Positions 54,545-64,000 are shown, numbered from the stretch's first letter. The stretch is 64,000 nt of DNA from an uncultured Hyphomicrobiales bacterium (GCA_903828145.1 CAIKKY010000019.1:124001-188000), one strand, 5' to 3'. Notes: generated from the letters alone by a model not told the origin. Numbers and translations are program-made.

Positions 54545-56656
54545 TTAGAGAACCCGCTGCAAGGTCAGCGTGAAGCGCTGTTCTTTGTCGGTGGACGCCT
54601 TGCTCTGGACGAACGAGTAGTCGGCACGCAGCGGACCAAACGGGCTATCCCAGATCAGCGAGAGACCCGCGGAGGACTTCACGTCGTTGTCGACGCTGTT
54701 CGCGTCCGGCGAACCAATCGACGTATCGAAATCGCCATTGCCTGAAATGACGGCCGCGTCAGCCCAGACCGCGGCACGAAGGCCCCAGGTCTCCGGGATC
54801 ATCGGCAGCGGCATTTCGATTTCGGCTGAACCGGCAATATAGCCGGTGAAGCCGAGCGACTCGGAGCCCTTCTTCGGGCCGAACGAACCAGGCTGGAAGC
54901 CGCGAACGATACCCGACGGATTACGGTACGCCTCAAGCGGGCCAACCGGACCGGAGAAGGAATTCAAGTAACCGGCCTGGCCCTTGACGCTGGCAATGAT
55001 GTTGTATTCCGACATCAGCGGCACAAAGTAGCGGGCCTTCGCCTCGGTCTTCAGCAGGTTGTAGTCCCAGCCGATATACTGCTGGGTGAAACTGGCGATC
55101 ATGCCCTCGGTCGGGTGCCTGCCATTATCGAGCGTGTTGTAGTTGAGGCTGTACCCGACCCAGGCCTTGTTGAACTCTTCGCCGTCCGTATAGCGGCTGG
55201 ACGTCGGAGCAGACCGGTCATTGATGACCTTGCTCTCAACACCGGTGAACACCGATGCCGTCACGTCACGGGTCAGGCGGGCACCAAAGCGGATCTGCCC
55301 GCCGGTGGCGGTGGTGCCATAGAGGTTTTCTTTCGTCTCGTCCTGGATGCGATGGTAGACATCGACACCCGCCGAGAGGTCGAGACCCATGAAGCGCGGC
55401 TCGGTGAACGAGAAGTCGACGGTCCGGCCGCCGGTATTGTTCACGCCGAGCGAGGCTTTGAGATACTGGCCACGACCGAGGAAATTGCTCTCGGTAAAGG
55501 ACAGGTCGCCGATGACACCGGCCTCGGTATCGTACCCAAAGGTCGCGCCGTAATCGCCCGATTGACCTTCTTCAATGGCCACATTCAGCACAACCTTATC
55601 GGGCGCCGAACCGGGTTCCATCGAGACATTGACCGAACTGATGTAGCTCAGCGCTTCGACATGAGCCTTGCCGCGCTGCACCATGGAGCGGTTGAAGGCG
55701 TCGCCTTCGCTGAAATCCAGCTCACGGCGGATAACGGCGTCGCGCGTCTTGGTATTGCCGGTGATGTTGATGCGCTCGACATAGAGGCGCGCGCCTTCGT
55801 CCACCAGATAGGTGACGTTGAACACACCGCTGGTCGCATCGCGCTCAACGCGCGGCCGAACGTCGGCGAAGGCAAAGCCCTGCGACGTGGCTTCGGCTGC
55901 CATGTCTTCCTGCGAGCGCTTGAGGTCGCCCTGCGAGTAGATGTCGCCCTTATGGGTCCGCACAATGCTTTCGAGCGCTGACGTGCTGAGACCCGCAATC
56001 GAGCTTTCCACCGTGACGGCGCCAAACCGGTAACGCTCGCCTTCAGCGACCGTGAAGTTCACGAAATAGGCGTTGCGCTTGGTGTCGTACTCGCCAACGG
56101 CGGAGGTCACCTGCGCGTCCGGGAAGCCATGGTCGGCATAGTAATTTTCAATCAGCAGCTTGTCGATCTGCAGCTGGTCGTCGCTGAACGAGTCATCCTT
56201 GGTGAGCCAGCTGAGGAGCCCGGTCTCATGCGAGCGCAGGATCGACTTCAGCGTGCCGGTCGGGATGGCGTGGTTGCCCGTGATGTTGATGGCTGCAATG
56301 CCAGTCCGCGTGCCCTCTTCGATGACGAAGACAATGCGGGTCCGGCCCGCTTCGCCTGTCTCCAGACGCGTCGCGACCTTCACATTGACGTAGCCCTTGG
56401 CAATGTAGGCCTGCCGCACCGACTCGACGTCAGCGGCGAGGGTCGCATCCGTGAACGAGCCGCGGCCCGACACGTTGACCAACAGTGCCAGATCCTTGTC
56501 GGAGATGCCCTGGTTGCCCTCGAACAGCACAGAGGAGATCAGCTTTTCCTCAGCGGCGGTCACGGCCGTGACACCGATCATGGCAGACCCTGCCGGCACG
56601 GTAACAACCGCAAGTGCCAGCAATGCGCCGCTTGTCAGCTTCTTGATATCCGTCAT
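54545..56656 (-). CDS. bamA: Outer-membrane protein assembly factor BamA
   Basis: 703 residues. A signal peptide starts MTDIKKLTSGALLALAV. Five POTRA domains (about 40-390) are followed by the barrel with the RGF-type loop (SGIVRGFQPGSFGP). The ATG at 56656 has AAGGCAG about 10 nt upstream; codons further up lack a site. The protein ends in TLQRVL, with Leu instead of the aromatic residue that usually closes a barrel. BamA inserts beta-barrel proteins into the outer membrane, here next to the lipid A genes. Confidence 0.96.
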   Translation of the reverse strand: MTDIKKLTSGALLALAVVTVPAGSAMIGVTAVTAAEEKLISSVLFEGNQGISDKDLALLVNVSGRGSFTDATLAADVESVRQAYIAKGYVNVKVATRLETGEAGRTRIVFVIEEGTRTGIAAINITGNHAIPTGTLKSILRSHETGLLSWLTKDDSFSDDQLQIDKLLIENYYADHGFPDAQVTSAVGEYDTKRNAYFVNFTVAEGERYRFGAVTVESSIAGLSTSALESIVRTHKGDIYSQGDLKRSQEDMAAEATSQGFAFADVRPRVERDATSGVFNVTYLVDEGARLYVERINITGNTKTRDAVIRRELDFSEGDAFNRSMVQRGKAHVEALSYISSVNVSMEPGSAPDKVVLNVAIEEGQSGDYGATFGYDTEAGVIGDLSFTESNFLGRGQYLKASLGVNNTGGRTVDFSFTEPRFMGLDLSAGVDVYHRIQDETKENLYGTTATGGQIRFGARLTRDVTASVFTGVESKVINDRSAPTSSRYTDGEEFNKAWVGYSLNYNTLDNGRHPTEGMIASFTQQYIGWDYNLLKTEAKARYFVPLMSEYNIIASVKGQAGYLNSFSGPVGPLEAYRNPSGIVRGFQPGSFGPKKGSESLGFTGYIAGSAEIEMPLPMIPETWGLRAAVWADAAVISGNGDFDTSIGSPDANSVDNDVKSSAGLSLIWDSPFGPLRADYSFVQSKASTDKEQRFTLTLQRVL

Positions 56657-56893
56657 GTTTTCACTGCCTTGTCCGACTCGAACCGGGAATCGCAACCCGC
56701 AATACCCCAGCAAACTCCAAGGCTTTGTTTTACTGGTTTTTTACCGCCAAGCAAGCACCACGCCCGGAAAGCCCAGTAAAAGTTTTGCCTCAATGCATTC
56801 GGGCAACACTAGTAATCTCCCCATGAGGCTTGTCTTAAACGCCATGCACGTGGTGGCCCTCTGTCCCCAGGGCAAGCACGGTTAATGCCGCTC

Positions 56894-58030
56894 TCACAGC
56901 CCGACAAGTGTTCTGGCCTGCTGGAAGAGATCATTCACCGTGGTGAAGGCCATGAGCGCCAAAACCACCGCCAACCCGAACCGCATGCCGATTTCCTGCG
57001 CCCGTTCCCCCAGCGGGCGGCCGCGCAGCGCCTCGATGAGGTAGAAAAACAGATGGCCGCCATCGAGGACGGGGATCGGCAACAGGTTCATGATGCCGAT
57101 ATTGAACGACAGGAGCGCGACGAGATTGACCATGGCGACGAAGCCTAGACCGGCCATCTGGTGGCTGACTTCAGCAACTTTAACCGGGCCGCCCAATTGC
57201 TGCAGGTCGCCGCGGCCGACAAAAAAGTCGCCCAGGAACGCCGCCGTGCGATCAATGACGAAGCGCATGTCCTCCAGCGTCATCCCCACGGCCTCAAGCG
57301 GATTGGGGCGATAGTGCACGTAATCTGTGGCGCTGTAGGAATTGCGCACGCCAATCCGCCCAATGCGATGCGGACGGCCAAAGCGGTCAGCAACGGTTTC
57401 AGCGAGCGGCACCACACTGGTGGTCTGGTCCACACCATCGCGCTCAAAGCGGATTGCCACCTGACGCTCGGGCGCGGTGGCGGTCAGGCGCTGCACATCG
57501 TCAAATCCGCGGATGGCAAAGCCGTCGATCGAGATGATCCGGTCCCCAGTCCTGAGACCGGCGGCCTCGGCGGGCGAACCGACAACAATCTCCTGCAGCA
57601 CCGGGGGAGCGACATCACGGCCATAGCCCAAGAGCAGACCATAGAGCAGCACAAAGGCGAGGAGCACGCTGGCAAAGGGACCGGCCGCGACAATGGCGAA
57701 GCGCTGCCACACCGACTTATTGGTGAAGAGGCGCGGCTGCATATCGGGCGGATATTTGGCGAGCGCCTCGGCCTCGCCTTCGGTAGGCGCATTGGTGCCA
57801 CCGGCCATGCGAACGAAGCCGCCGAGCGGGATCGCCGCAAGGCGCCAGCGCGTGCCGTGCCTGTCGGTCAGGCTCAGCAGTTCGGGGCCAAAGCCGACCG
57901 AAAAGGTTTCGATGGCCACGTCATTCCACCGGGCCACCAGATAGTGCCCCAGCTCGTGCACGAACACGATGATCGTGATCACGAGCACAAACGGCACGAC
58001 ATAGCTCAACACAGCCCAGAGTAGATCCAT
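56894..58030 (-). CDS. rseP: Site-2 zinc metalloprotease RseP
   Basis: 378 residues. The zinc motif HELGH is at residues 25-29 in the first membrane helix (IVFVHELGHYLVARW), and the second ligand is in NLLPIPVLDGGHLF. A PDZ domain (about 130-220, VVGSPAEAAGLRTGDRII) lies between. RseP cuts anti-sigma factors within the membrane. The ATG at 58030 has AGGAGG 6 nt upstream; the frame is open 97 codons further but only across cdsA. bamA is 237 nt downstream, with an unexplained gap that must hold its promoter. Confidence 0.95.
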   Translation of the reverse strand: MDLLWAVLSYVVPFVLVITIIVFVHELGHYLVARWNDVAIETFSVGFGPELLSLTDRHGTRWRLAAIPLGGFVRMAGGTNAPTEGEAEALAKYPPDMQPRLFTNKSVWQRFAIVAAGPFASVLLAFVLLYGLLLGYGRDVAPPVLQEIVVGSPAEAAGLRTGDRIISIDGFAIRGFDDVQRLTATAPERQVAIRFERDGVDQTTSVVPLAETVADRFGRPHRIGRIGVRNSYSATDYVHYRPNPLEAVGMTLEDMRFVIDRTAAFLGDFFVGRGDLQQLGGPVKVAEVSHQMAGLGFVAMVNLVALLSFNIGIMNLLPIPVLDGGHLFFYLIEALRGRPLGERAQEIGMRFGLAVVLALMAFTTVNDLFQQARTLVGL

Positions 58031-58056
58031 AATGCCCTCCTGGGGCGATATCCGTC

Positions 58057-58944
58057 TTACCAGACGAGGATGCCCAGCGCAGCCGCATCCAGCCCCTGAT
58101 GTAGGGCGCCAACGGCAAACAGGAAGAGGGCTCCAAAGCTCATTGAATCGAGTCGGTCCATCAAACCGCCGTGGCCGGGGATGATGTCGCCTGAATCCTT
58201 GATGCGGAACCGGCGCTTCAGCGCACTTTCGCACAGATCCCCGACCTGCCCGATGATGCTGATCGCCGCAGCGAGTGACAGCCCGATCCACCAGGGCGAT
58301 TGCGGCACGATGACGAGCCACAGCACCAGACCCGCCAGCGTGCCCATGGCGAAGCCGCCGATGGCGCCAGACCAGGTTTTACCCGGCGAAATATCGGGCG
58401 CCAGCTTTTCACCCCCCACCTGGCGGCCGGTGAAATAGGCGCCTGAATCGGTAATGACGATGACGGTGCCGAGGAAGACCCCGGCCCAGAAGCCGGTATC
58501 GGTCAGGCTCGAGACATTCCAGACGGCGCTGCCCCGCACCCCCACCAGCGCCCCGATGACCAGGGTAAAGAACACAACACCGGCCACGCGCCACAGCCGA
58601 GGCGCGCGCGGACCGAGCGCGGCAAGCACCGACGCGACAAAGCCGGCCCCGAGGACGCCCAAAAGGCCGAAGGCCGGATAAAACAGCCCGCTGATGCCGA
58701 CGACGCCGATAATGGCATAGCCGAGCGGCGAGGTCGGGCGCAGGGTGACCATGCGCTCCCACTCACGAATGCAACCGGCAAAAACGACGCCTACCGTCGC
58801 AGCAAACACATAGCCACCGAGGAACAGCGTGCTGAGCGCCAGGGCGAGGAGCACGGCAGCCGAAACGAGGCGCGGACCGAGGTCGGTCCACGACCGGCGC
58901 GCCCACGGATTGGCAGAAGGACGGGCGCCCGGTGATCCACTCAC
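58057..58944 (-). CDS. cdsA: Phosphatidate cytidylyltransferase CdsA
   Basis: 295 residues, eight hydrophobic helices. The CDP-diglyceride synthase signature SALKRRFRIKDSGDIIPGHGG followed by DRLDSM is near the C-terminus. It makes CDP-diacylglycerol for phospholipid synthesis. It starts with a GTG at 58944, overlapping the uppS stop by 4 nt. Only 26 nt separate its stop from rseP, so the dxr gene usually found between these two is absent here. Confidence 0.95.
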   Translation of the reverse strand: MSGSPGARPSANPWARRSWTDLGPRLVSAAVLLALALSTLFLGGYVFAATVGVVFAGCIREWERMVTLRPTSPLGYAIIGVVGISGLFYPAFGLLGVLGAGFVASVLAALGPRAPRLWRVAGVVFFTLVIGALVGVRGSAVWNVSSLTDTGFWAGVFLGTVIVITDSGAYFTGRQVGGEKLAPDISPGKTWSGAIGGFAMGTLAGLVLWLVIVPQSPWWIGLSLAAAISIIGQVGDLCESALKRRFRIKDSGDIIPGHGGLMDRLDSMSFGALFLFAVGALHQGLDAAALGILVW

Positions 58945-59702
58945 GGCTCCTGAGCCTCCACGTCGCCAAAGCGGCGCTTGCGCCGCGAATATTCGGTCAG
59001 GGCTTTCACAAAGCCGGTTTCGCCGAAGTCCGGCCAGTTTTCTTCAAGGAAAACCAGCTCGGCATAGGCGCCCTGCCACAGCAGGAAGTTCGACAGCCGC
59101 TGCTCGCCACTGGTGCGGATGATGAGATCGGGATCGGGCGTATCAGCCGTCATCAGGTAGCGGGCAAAGCTCGCCTCGTTGATGTCATTGGCGCTGAGGC
59201 GGCCTGCGGCCACGTCGCGGGCAATGCGGCGCGCGGCTTCCACGATCTCGCCCTTGCCGCCATAGTTGAACGCGACAATGAGTTCGAGCCCGGTATTGTG
59301 CAGGGTCTTGAGCTGCACCCCTTCGATCATGCGCGTGAGGCCGGGGTCGAGCCCTTCGGGAGACCCGATGATGCGCACGCGCACATTATTGGCGTGCAGC
59401 GTATCGAGATCGGAAGCCACAAAGCGGCGCAGCAGCGAGAAGATGAAGCTCACCTCCTCGGGCGGACGGCGCCAGTTTTCCGACGAAAAGCTGTAGACGG
59501 TCAAATGGCGCACGCCATAGGCCATCGCGAGGTTCACGAGGCGCCGGAGCGCTTTCACGCCCTCGACATGACCTTCGGTACGGGCCTTGCCGCGCGCCTT
59601 GGCCCAGCGGCCATTGCCATCCATGATCACCGCGATATGCGCCGGAATCTTCAGCGCAGTCTCGGCAATCGGCAGTGCGGCAATGGCAGCATCAGCAGGC
59701 AT
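58941..59702 (-). CDS. uppS: Undecaprenyl diphosphate synthase (isoprenyl transferase)
   Basis: 253 residues. It condenses isopentenyl diphosphate to the C55 lipid carrier. The catalytic Asp28 is in VIMDGNGRWAKARGKAR, and the conserved LIIRTSGEQRLSNFLLWQ is near the C-terminus. It starts at the ATG at 59702 and overlaps cdsA (GTGA). frr lies 48 nt upstream. Confidence 0.97.
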   Translation of the reverse strand: MPADAAIAALPIAETALKIPAHIAVIMDGNGRWAKARGKARTEGHVEGVKALRRLVNLAMAYGVRHLTVYSFSSENWRRPPEEVSFIFSLLRRFVASDLDTLHANNVRVRIIGSPEGLDPGLTRMIEGVQLKTLHNTGLELIVAFNYGGKGEIVEAARRIARDVAAGRLSANDINEASFARYLMTADTPDPDLIIRTSGEQRLSNFLLWQGAYAELVFLEENWPDFGETGFVKALTEYSRRKRRFGDVEAQEP

Positions 59703-59750
59703 GGTCAGCCTTCATGGTTCAGCGCCCGGCATGGCGCGTGCAGCGGGTCG

Positions 59751-60317
59751 TCAGACCTGCATGATTTCCTGTTCCTTGACCGAAAGCACCTTATCGATTT
59801 CGGCCACGGCGCTATCGGTTGCCTTCTGGACTTCATCCGACATCTTGCGGCTTTCGTCCTGGGCCATATCGCCGTCTTTTTCGAGCTTCTTCAACAGATC
59901 CATGCCGTCGCGGCGAATGTGGCGCACGGCGACGCGCGCCTGTTCGGCATAGTTATGCGCAACCTTGGTCAGATCACGGCGGCGCTCTTCATTCAGTTCG
60001 GGCAAGGGCACACGAATGACCTGCCCTTCGCCCGCCGGATTAAGACCGAGGCCCGAATTGCGGATCGCCTTTTCCACCGCCGAGGCGAGCGTCCGGTCCC
60101 AGACCTGCACGCTCAGCATGCGCGGCTCGGGCACGGTGACCGTGGCCACCTGGTTGAGCGGCATCTTGCTGCCATAGGCTTCGACCATCACCGGCTCGAG
60201 CAGACTGGCACTGGCGCGTCCTGTGCGCAGGCCCGCCAGTTCGTCTTTCAGCGAGATGATCGATTTCTGCATGCGGGTTTTAAGCTCATCGAGCTTGAAC
60301 ACCTGAGGCTGTGCCAA
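59751..60317 (-). CDS. frr: Ribosome recycling factor
   Basis: 188 residues. It frees ribosomes after termination. The helical family segments [20 protein letters not shown] and [13 protein letters not shown] are present. The start codon appears to be TTG at 60317, with GGGAG followed by AGGAA upstream; no ATG fits better. Confidence 0.96.
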   Translation of the reverse strand: MAQPQVFKLDELKTRMQKSIISLKDELAGLRTGRASASLLEPVMVEAYGSKMPLNQVATVTVPEPRMLSVQVWDRTLASAVEKAIRNSGLGLNPAGEGQVIRVPLPELNEERRRDLTKVAHNYAEQARVAVRHIRRDGMDLLKKLEKDGDMAQDESRKMSDEVQKATDSAVAEIDKVLSVKEQEIMQV

Positions 60318-60354
60318 TTCCTGCTCCCTTAGAGTCTTTTTGTGGCGCCCGCGG

Positions 60355-61068
60355 TCAACCGACGCGGGTGCTTCTGACCTTGCCCGACAGAACGCCCTTC
60401 AGGCCTTCCTTATCGTCCAAGGCGTAAACAATTATCGGCAATCCATTATCCCGGGCAAGCGCGAAGGCGGCCGTGTCCATCACCTTCAGGTCGCGCGCGA
60501 TGACTTCTTCATGGCTGATGGTCTCGAAGCGCTCGGCCAGCGGGTTCTTCTTGGGGTCTTCGGAATAGACGCCATCGACCTTGGTGCCCTTCAGCAGCAC
60601 ATCGCACCGCAGCTCGATCGCCTTGAGCGCCGCCGCCGTATCGGTGGTGAAAAACGGGCTGCCGGTGCCTCCGGCGCAAACCACGACATACCCTTCCGAG
60701 AGGGCACGCGTGGCGTCGCGCGCCGTGAACGTATCGGCCACGGTTTCCATCGGCACGTTCGAGTAGACCTTGACCTTGAGGCCCTTCTGCTCGAGCGCAT
60801 CGCCCAGCGCCAGCGAGTTGATCACCGTGCCGAGCATGCCCATGAGGTCGGAGGTCACCCGGTCGCCGCCCTTGGCTGCCACCGCCATGCCGCGGAAGAT
60901 ATTGCCCGCGCCGATCACAATGGCCACTTCAAAGCCCGAGCGCGCCACATCGGCGATCTGATCGGCCACCTGGTGGAGGAATTTGGGTTCGATCCCGAAG
61001 GACTGATCACCGGCCAGCACTTCGCCCGACACCTTGAGCAAAAGCCGTTTGAACGGGGTCTTGGCCAT
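60355..61068 (-). CDS. pyrH: UMP kinase PyrH
   Basis: 237 residues of the amino-acid-kinase fold. It phosphorylates UMP to UDP. The signatures [19 protein letters not shown] at the start, [13 protein letters not shown] and [14 protein letters not shown] are family features. The ATG at 61068 has GGAG about 10 nt upstream; the ATG at 61080 is a second candidate. The frame continues 64 codons further but without similarity. Confidence 0.96.
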   Translation of the reverse strand: MAKTPFKRLLLKVSGEVLAGDQSFGIEPKFLHQVADQIADVARSGFEVAIVIGAGNIFRGMAVAAKGGDRVTSDLMGMLGTVINSLALGDALEQKGLKVKVYSNVPMETVADTFTARDATRALSEGYVVVCAGGTGSPFFTTDTAAALKAIELRCDVLLKGTKVDGVYSEDPKKNPLAERFETISHEEVIARDLKVMDTAAFALARDNGLPIIVYALDDKEGLKGVLSGKVRSTRVG

Positions 61069-61143
61069 TGCTGTCTCCATGGTGTTGCGGCCTTGCGGCC
61101 CTCGGCGACCGAATCCGGACGCGTGTCGGTTGCATATGACAAA

Positions 61144-61172
61144 TCGGGCGGGCTGATGACCAGCCCGCCCGA
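61144..61172 (-). terminator. Hairpin between tsf and pyrH, probable terminator or attenuator
   Basis: A 12-bp perfect stem (61144-61155 with 61161-61172) and a 5-nt loop, followed on the minus strand by TTTG only. It is a strong stem with a weak T run. It may reduce transcription of pyrH after the abundant rpsB-tsf message. Confidence 0.55.
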
Positions 61173-61195
61173 CTAAAAAATCAGTGTGAATCAGA

Positions 61196-62122
61196 TCAGC
61201 GGACGCCGGCGGTGGCCGCAACCTCGGCTGCGAAATCTGTTTCGGTCTTTTCGATGCCGTCACCGAGGGCATAGCGCACGAAGCCGGTAACCCGGATCGG
61301 GGCGCCTGCGTCCTTTTCGGTGTTCTTCACCACGTCGCCGACCTTGGTTTCGCCGTCGATGACGAAGATCTGGGCCAGCAGCGTGACTTCCTCGTAGAAC
61401 TTGCGCACCCGGCCTTCGACCATCTTGTCGATGATCTCGGCAGGCTTGCCCGATTCCCGCGCCTGTTCAGCGAAGATCGCGCGTTCACGCGCCACCACGG
61501 TCTGATCGATATCGTCCGGCGATACCGACAGCGGACTGGTGTTGGCAATGTGCATGGCGAGCTGCTTACCGAGGGCTGCGAGCACGGCCTTGTCGCCGGT
61601 CGATTCCAGACCCACGATCACGCCGAGCTTGCCCATGCCGGGCTTCACCGTGTTGTGCACATAAGACGCAACAACGCCGTCCTTGACCTCGATGGAGGCT
61701 GTACGGCGCAGGTTCATGTTTTCGCCGATCTTGGCGATGGCATCGGTGAGTTCGGCCGAGACCGAACGACCAGTGCCCGGATAGGGCATTTCGCTCAGCT
61801 TGGCGACGTCGCCGCCGGCATCGAGGGCCAGCTTCGAGACATTGGCGACGATGGACTGGAACTGCTCGTTGCGACCAACGAAATCGGTTTCCGAGTTCAC
61901 TTCGACAATGGCGCCACGGGTGCCTTCGATGAGGGCGCCCACAAGACCTTCAGCGGCCACGCGGCCTGCCTTTTTCGCGGCCTTGGCAAGGCCACGGGTG
62001 CGCAGCCAATCCACGGCGGCTTCCATGTCGCCATTGGTTTCGGCCAGCGCCTTCTTGCAATCCATCATGCCCACGCCGGTGAGGTCGCGGAGCTCTTTGA
62101 CCTGTAGTGCAGTGACTGACAT
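61196..62122 (-). CDS. tsf: Elongation factor Ts
   Basis: 308 residues. It recycles EF-Tu-GDP. The N-terminal UBA-like domain has the signature [19 protein letters not shown]. The two core subdomains follow, with [15 protein letters not shown] as a further signature. It lies 72 nt downstream of rpsB and is co-transcribed with it in most bacteria. Confidence 0.98.
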   Translation of the reverse strand: MSVTALQVKELRDLTGVGMMDCKKALAETNGDMEAAVDWLRTRGLAKAAKKAGRVAAEGLVGALIEGTRGAIVEVNSETDFVGRNEQFQSIVANVSKLALDAGGDVAKLSEMPYPGTGRSVSAELTDAIAKIGENMNLRRTASIEVKDGVVASYVHNTVKPGMGKLGVIVGLESTGDKAVLAALGKQLAMHIANTSPLSVSPDDIDQTVVARERAIFAEQARESGKPAEIIDKMVEGRVRKFYEEVTLLAQIFVIDGETKVGDVVKNTEKDAGAPIRVTGFVRYALGDGIEKTETDFAAEVAATAGVR

Positions 62123-62194
62123 TTGCTAATCGCTTTCCCGCGAGCCCCGGGATCGGAGCCCGCGCGTTGGAGAATAGGAGGGACGAAACGCCGA

Positions 62195-62950
62195 TCAGGC
62201 GTTCAGCGCGGGCTCGTCGAGGGCTTCAACCGAAGCGCCGAGATCAGAGCCACGGCCAGCGGCCGAGCGCGAAATCCCGTCGATGGCTGCCCGCGAGACG
62301 AGAGCGCAATAGAGTTCAAGCGCGCGCGCCGCGTCGTCATTGCCCGGGATGGCATAATCGACCGTATCGGGATCGGAGTTCGAATCGACAATGGCGATCA
62401 CCGGAATACCGAGACGACGGGCTTCCTTGATGGCGTTCGCTTCCTTGTTGGTGTCGATCACGAACAGCAGGTTAGGCAGGTTGCCCATGTCCTTGATGCC
62501 GCCGAGGTCGAGTTCCAGCCGGTCGCGTTCGCGGCCAAGCAGCAGCAGTTCCTTCTTGGTGAGGCCAGCCTGGCCTTCCGAGAGCTTGCCTTCAAGTTCG
62601 CGCAGGCGCGAAATCGAGTTGGAAATGGTCTGCCAGTTGGTCAGCGTGCCGCCGAGCCAACGCGAGTTGACGAAATACTGGGCGCACTGGCGCGCCGCCT
62701 CGGCCACCACCGGCGCCGCCTGGCGCTTGGTGCCGACAAACAGCACACGGCCGCCATCGGCCACGGTGTCGGAGATGAGCTGCAGCGCGCGCTGCAGCGC
62801 CGGCACGGTCTGGCTCAGGTCGAGGATATGGATATCGTTGCGCACGCCAAAGATGTGACGTTCCATCTTCGGGTTCCAGCGATGCTTCTGGTGGCCAAAG
62901 TGGACACCAGCTTCAAGCAGCTGGCGCATGGAAAATTCGGGCAATGCCAT
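62195..62950 (-). CDS. rpsB: 30S ribosomal protein S2
   Basis: 251 residues. The start [20 protein letters not shown] and the segment [19 protein letters not shown] are S2 signatures. The C-terminal region is a short acidic/Ala tail. The ATG at 62950 follows a strong AAAGGAGC site. A well-formed promoter lies at 63076-63104, just behind the dnaE stop. S2 represses its own mRNA in several bacteria; no leader structure was confirmed here. Confidence 0.98.
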   Translation of the reverse strand: MALPEFSMRQLLEAGVHFGHQKHRWNPKMERHIFGVRNDIHILDLSQTVPALQRALQLISDTVADGGRVLFVGTKRQAAPVVAEAARQCAQYFVNSRWLGGTLTNWQTISNSISRLRELEGKLSEGQAGLTKKELLLLGRERDRLELDLGGIKDMGNLPNLLFVIDTNKEANAIKEARRLGIPVIAIVDSNSDPDTVDYAIPGNDDAARALELYCALVSRAAIDGISRSAAGRGSDLGASVEALDEPALNA

Positions 62951-63075
62951 TTTTCAGGCTCCTTTCCGGTTCTGCCGCCGCGGGGGAAAGTGAACGGTTA
63001 TCCCGTCACCGGATGGAGCGCCCTAAGGCCCTCATCCCCGCGTGTGAATTGCGCCCCACCACGGGACACGAGCGC

Positions 63076-63104
63076 CCTATAGGCAGTTTCACCGGCTTTG
63101 TCCA
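63076..63104 (-). promoter_or_regulatory. Probable sigma-70 promoter of rpsB-tsf
   Basis: On the minus strand, TGGACA (63099-63104), a 17-nt spacer and TATAGG (63076-63081). Both hexamers are close to consensus. It would give a leader of roughly 120 nt for rpsB. Confidence 0.6.
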
Positions 63105-63127
63105 GCGTAGCGCTCAGCCCGGCGGTC

Positions 63128-64000
63128 TCAGTTCAGCCGCACATCGACCACGCCCTCGAGCGCCTTCACGGCACCAGCAAGCTCAGGAGAGACCCGGAAC
63201 TTGCCCTTCAGCTCGATCTCATATTCGCGCGCCCCATTGTCGCGCGAGACGATGAAGCTCACCTGCCCTTCGCCCCCGGGCTTCAACTGCGCCTGAATGG
63301 GCTGAAGACACGCCTCGGAAGCGGCAAACACCGTGAGACGGCGGCCGATACGTTCGGCGAGGCCCTCGATGGGATCGATGCTCCCGAGCCGCAGGCTGAT
63401 GCCATCGGGCCGTTCATCGGCCTCAACCGTCAGCACCACCGAGCGCCCCGGCACGAGCAGCGCGCTGAATTGCGTCAACTGCTCGGAAAACACCAGCACT
63501 TCATAGCCGCCCGAGGGGTCAGACAGCGCGAGGATCGCCATGGGCGTCCCCTTCTTGGTGCGCCTGTCGGTGCGCGACGCGATGGTGCCCGCAAGCCGCC
63601 CTGCCCGCGCTCCGTCTTCCTTCACGGCATGCTCGAAACTCACGTAGCTTTGCACCCGCAAGCGGTCAAACAGCTCGGCATAGTGATCGAGCGGGTGGCC
63701 GGAGAGGTGGAACCCGATGGCCTGATGCTCGCGCGCCAGGCGTTCCGCCGGTAGCCAATTGGTTACCGATTGGGTCAGGATGATCGGCTCGGGCCTATCC
63801 GAGGCGAACATATCGACAATACCGTCCGCCGCATTGGCATTGGTGCGCTGAGCGGTGGCAATGATGGAGTCGATGGCGGCAAAAGCCTGTTCGCGCTTTT
63901 CCACCAGGAGGTCGAACGCTCCGGCATTGACCAGCGCTTCGAGCGTGCGCCGGTTGATGATCCGCGCATCCACCCGGGCCGCGAAATCGCCGAGGTCGGC
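63128..64000 (-). CDS. dnaE: DNA polymerase III alpha subunit DnaE, C-terminal part (cut by window edge)
   Basis: 290 codons read from the window edge to a stop at 63128. ALVNAGAFDLL and LAREHQAIGFHLSGHPLDHY are typical of the DnaE C-terminal region after the polymerase core. The OB-fold follows (RLAGTIASRTDRRTKKGTPM, AILALSDPSGGYEVLVF), then a short tail. The catalytic PHP and polymerase domains lie outside the window. It is the last gene before the rpsB promoter. Confidence 0.93.
   Translation of the reverse strand, partial: ADLGDFAARVDARIINRRTLEALVNAGAFDLLVEKREQAFAAIDSIIATAQRTNANAADGIVDMFASDRPEPIILTQSVTNWLPAERLAREHQAIGFHLSGHPLDHYAELFDRLRVQSYVSFEHAVKEDGARAGRLAGTIASRTDRRTKKGTPMAILALSDPSGGYEVLVFSEQLTQFSALLVPGRSVVLTVEADERPDGISLRLGSIDPIEGLAERIGRRLTVFAASEACLQPIQAQLKPGGEGQVSFIVSRDNGAREYEIELKGKFRVSPELAGAVKALEGVVDVRLN

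Noticed and set aside
58031-58321. 97-codon extension of RseP over cdsA
   Set aside because: It overlaps a certain gene in another frame; the ATG at 58030 has AGGAGG and begins the first membrane helix.

Overview
This is a GC-rich window from an alphaproteobacterial chromosome. The evidence is gene order and content. The block rpsB-tsf-pyrH-frr-uppS-cdsA-rseP-bamA-lpxD-fabZ-lpxA-lpxI-lpxB lies next to gltA and gltX. The run ppiD-trpEGDC-moaC-moeA-lexA has LexA boxes of the alphaproteobacterial form GAAC-N7-GAAC. An sdhE-mfd pair faces recG. LpxI replaces LpxH, and IalB and DUF4169 proteins are present. No rRNA, IS element, integrase or CRISPR array was seen. The organism cannot be named from the sequence alone.

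Layout. 1-8.3 kb: the start of mgtE, folD, a 5-oxoprolinase operon (pxpBCA), a reductase of the DHFR/RibD type, moaA, a decayed outer-membrane barrel fragment, a methyltransferase and an MFS transporter. 8.4-14.4 kb: a LysE exporter, tRNA-Ser(UGA), and a compact polysaccharide locus (WecG/TagA glycosyltransferase, Wzx-like flippase, GT2, O-antigen ligase, GT2). The locus becomes very AT-rich in its middle, and the ligase is frameshifted. 14.4-25.4 kb: quinone oxidoreductase, TerC, a YeeE/YedE pair translationally coupled to a UbiH-type hydroxylase, IalB, mfd, sdhE and recG. 25.4-32.2 kb: a four-gene envelope module (coiled-coil protein, DUF3618, DUF1469 holin-like, YqjD-like), a DnaQ-like exonuclease, glutathione peroxidase, a 59-residue DUF4169 gene, pyrG, secG and tpiA.

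32.4-40.7 kb: a tightly packed operon from ppiD through trpEGDC to moaC-moeA, then lexA behind two inverted SOS boxes laid over its promoter. 40.8-45.2 kb: a galactoside catabolic cassette (dgoK, dgoA, SMP-30 lactonase, GH42 beta-galactosidase) placed between lexA and comEC. 45.2-50.2 kb: comEC, gltX, gltA. 50.2-63 kb: the lipid A and outer-membrane assembly block and the translation block, all on the minus strand. The end of dnaE closes the window.

How the genes work together. The minus-strand block joins lipid A synthesis (lpxD, fabZ, lpxA, lpxI, lpxB, overlapping by 4-8 nt) with outer-membrane protein assembly (bamA), intramembrane proteolysis (rseP), and lipid carrier and phospholipid precursors (uppS, cdsA). 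Two genes common in this neighbourhood are absent: dxr between cdsA and rseP, and skp/ompH between bamA and lpxD. The trp/Moco operon has no room for a trp leader, so classical attenuation directly before trpE is unlikely. The most interesting parts are the frameshifted ligase locus next to a tRNA gene, the double SOS operator, the missing dxr, the YeeE pair coupled to a UbiH-like hydroxylase, the galactoside insertion, and a gltA terminator lying inside the lpxB coding sequence.
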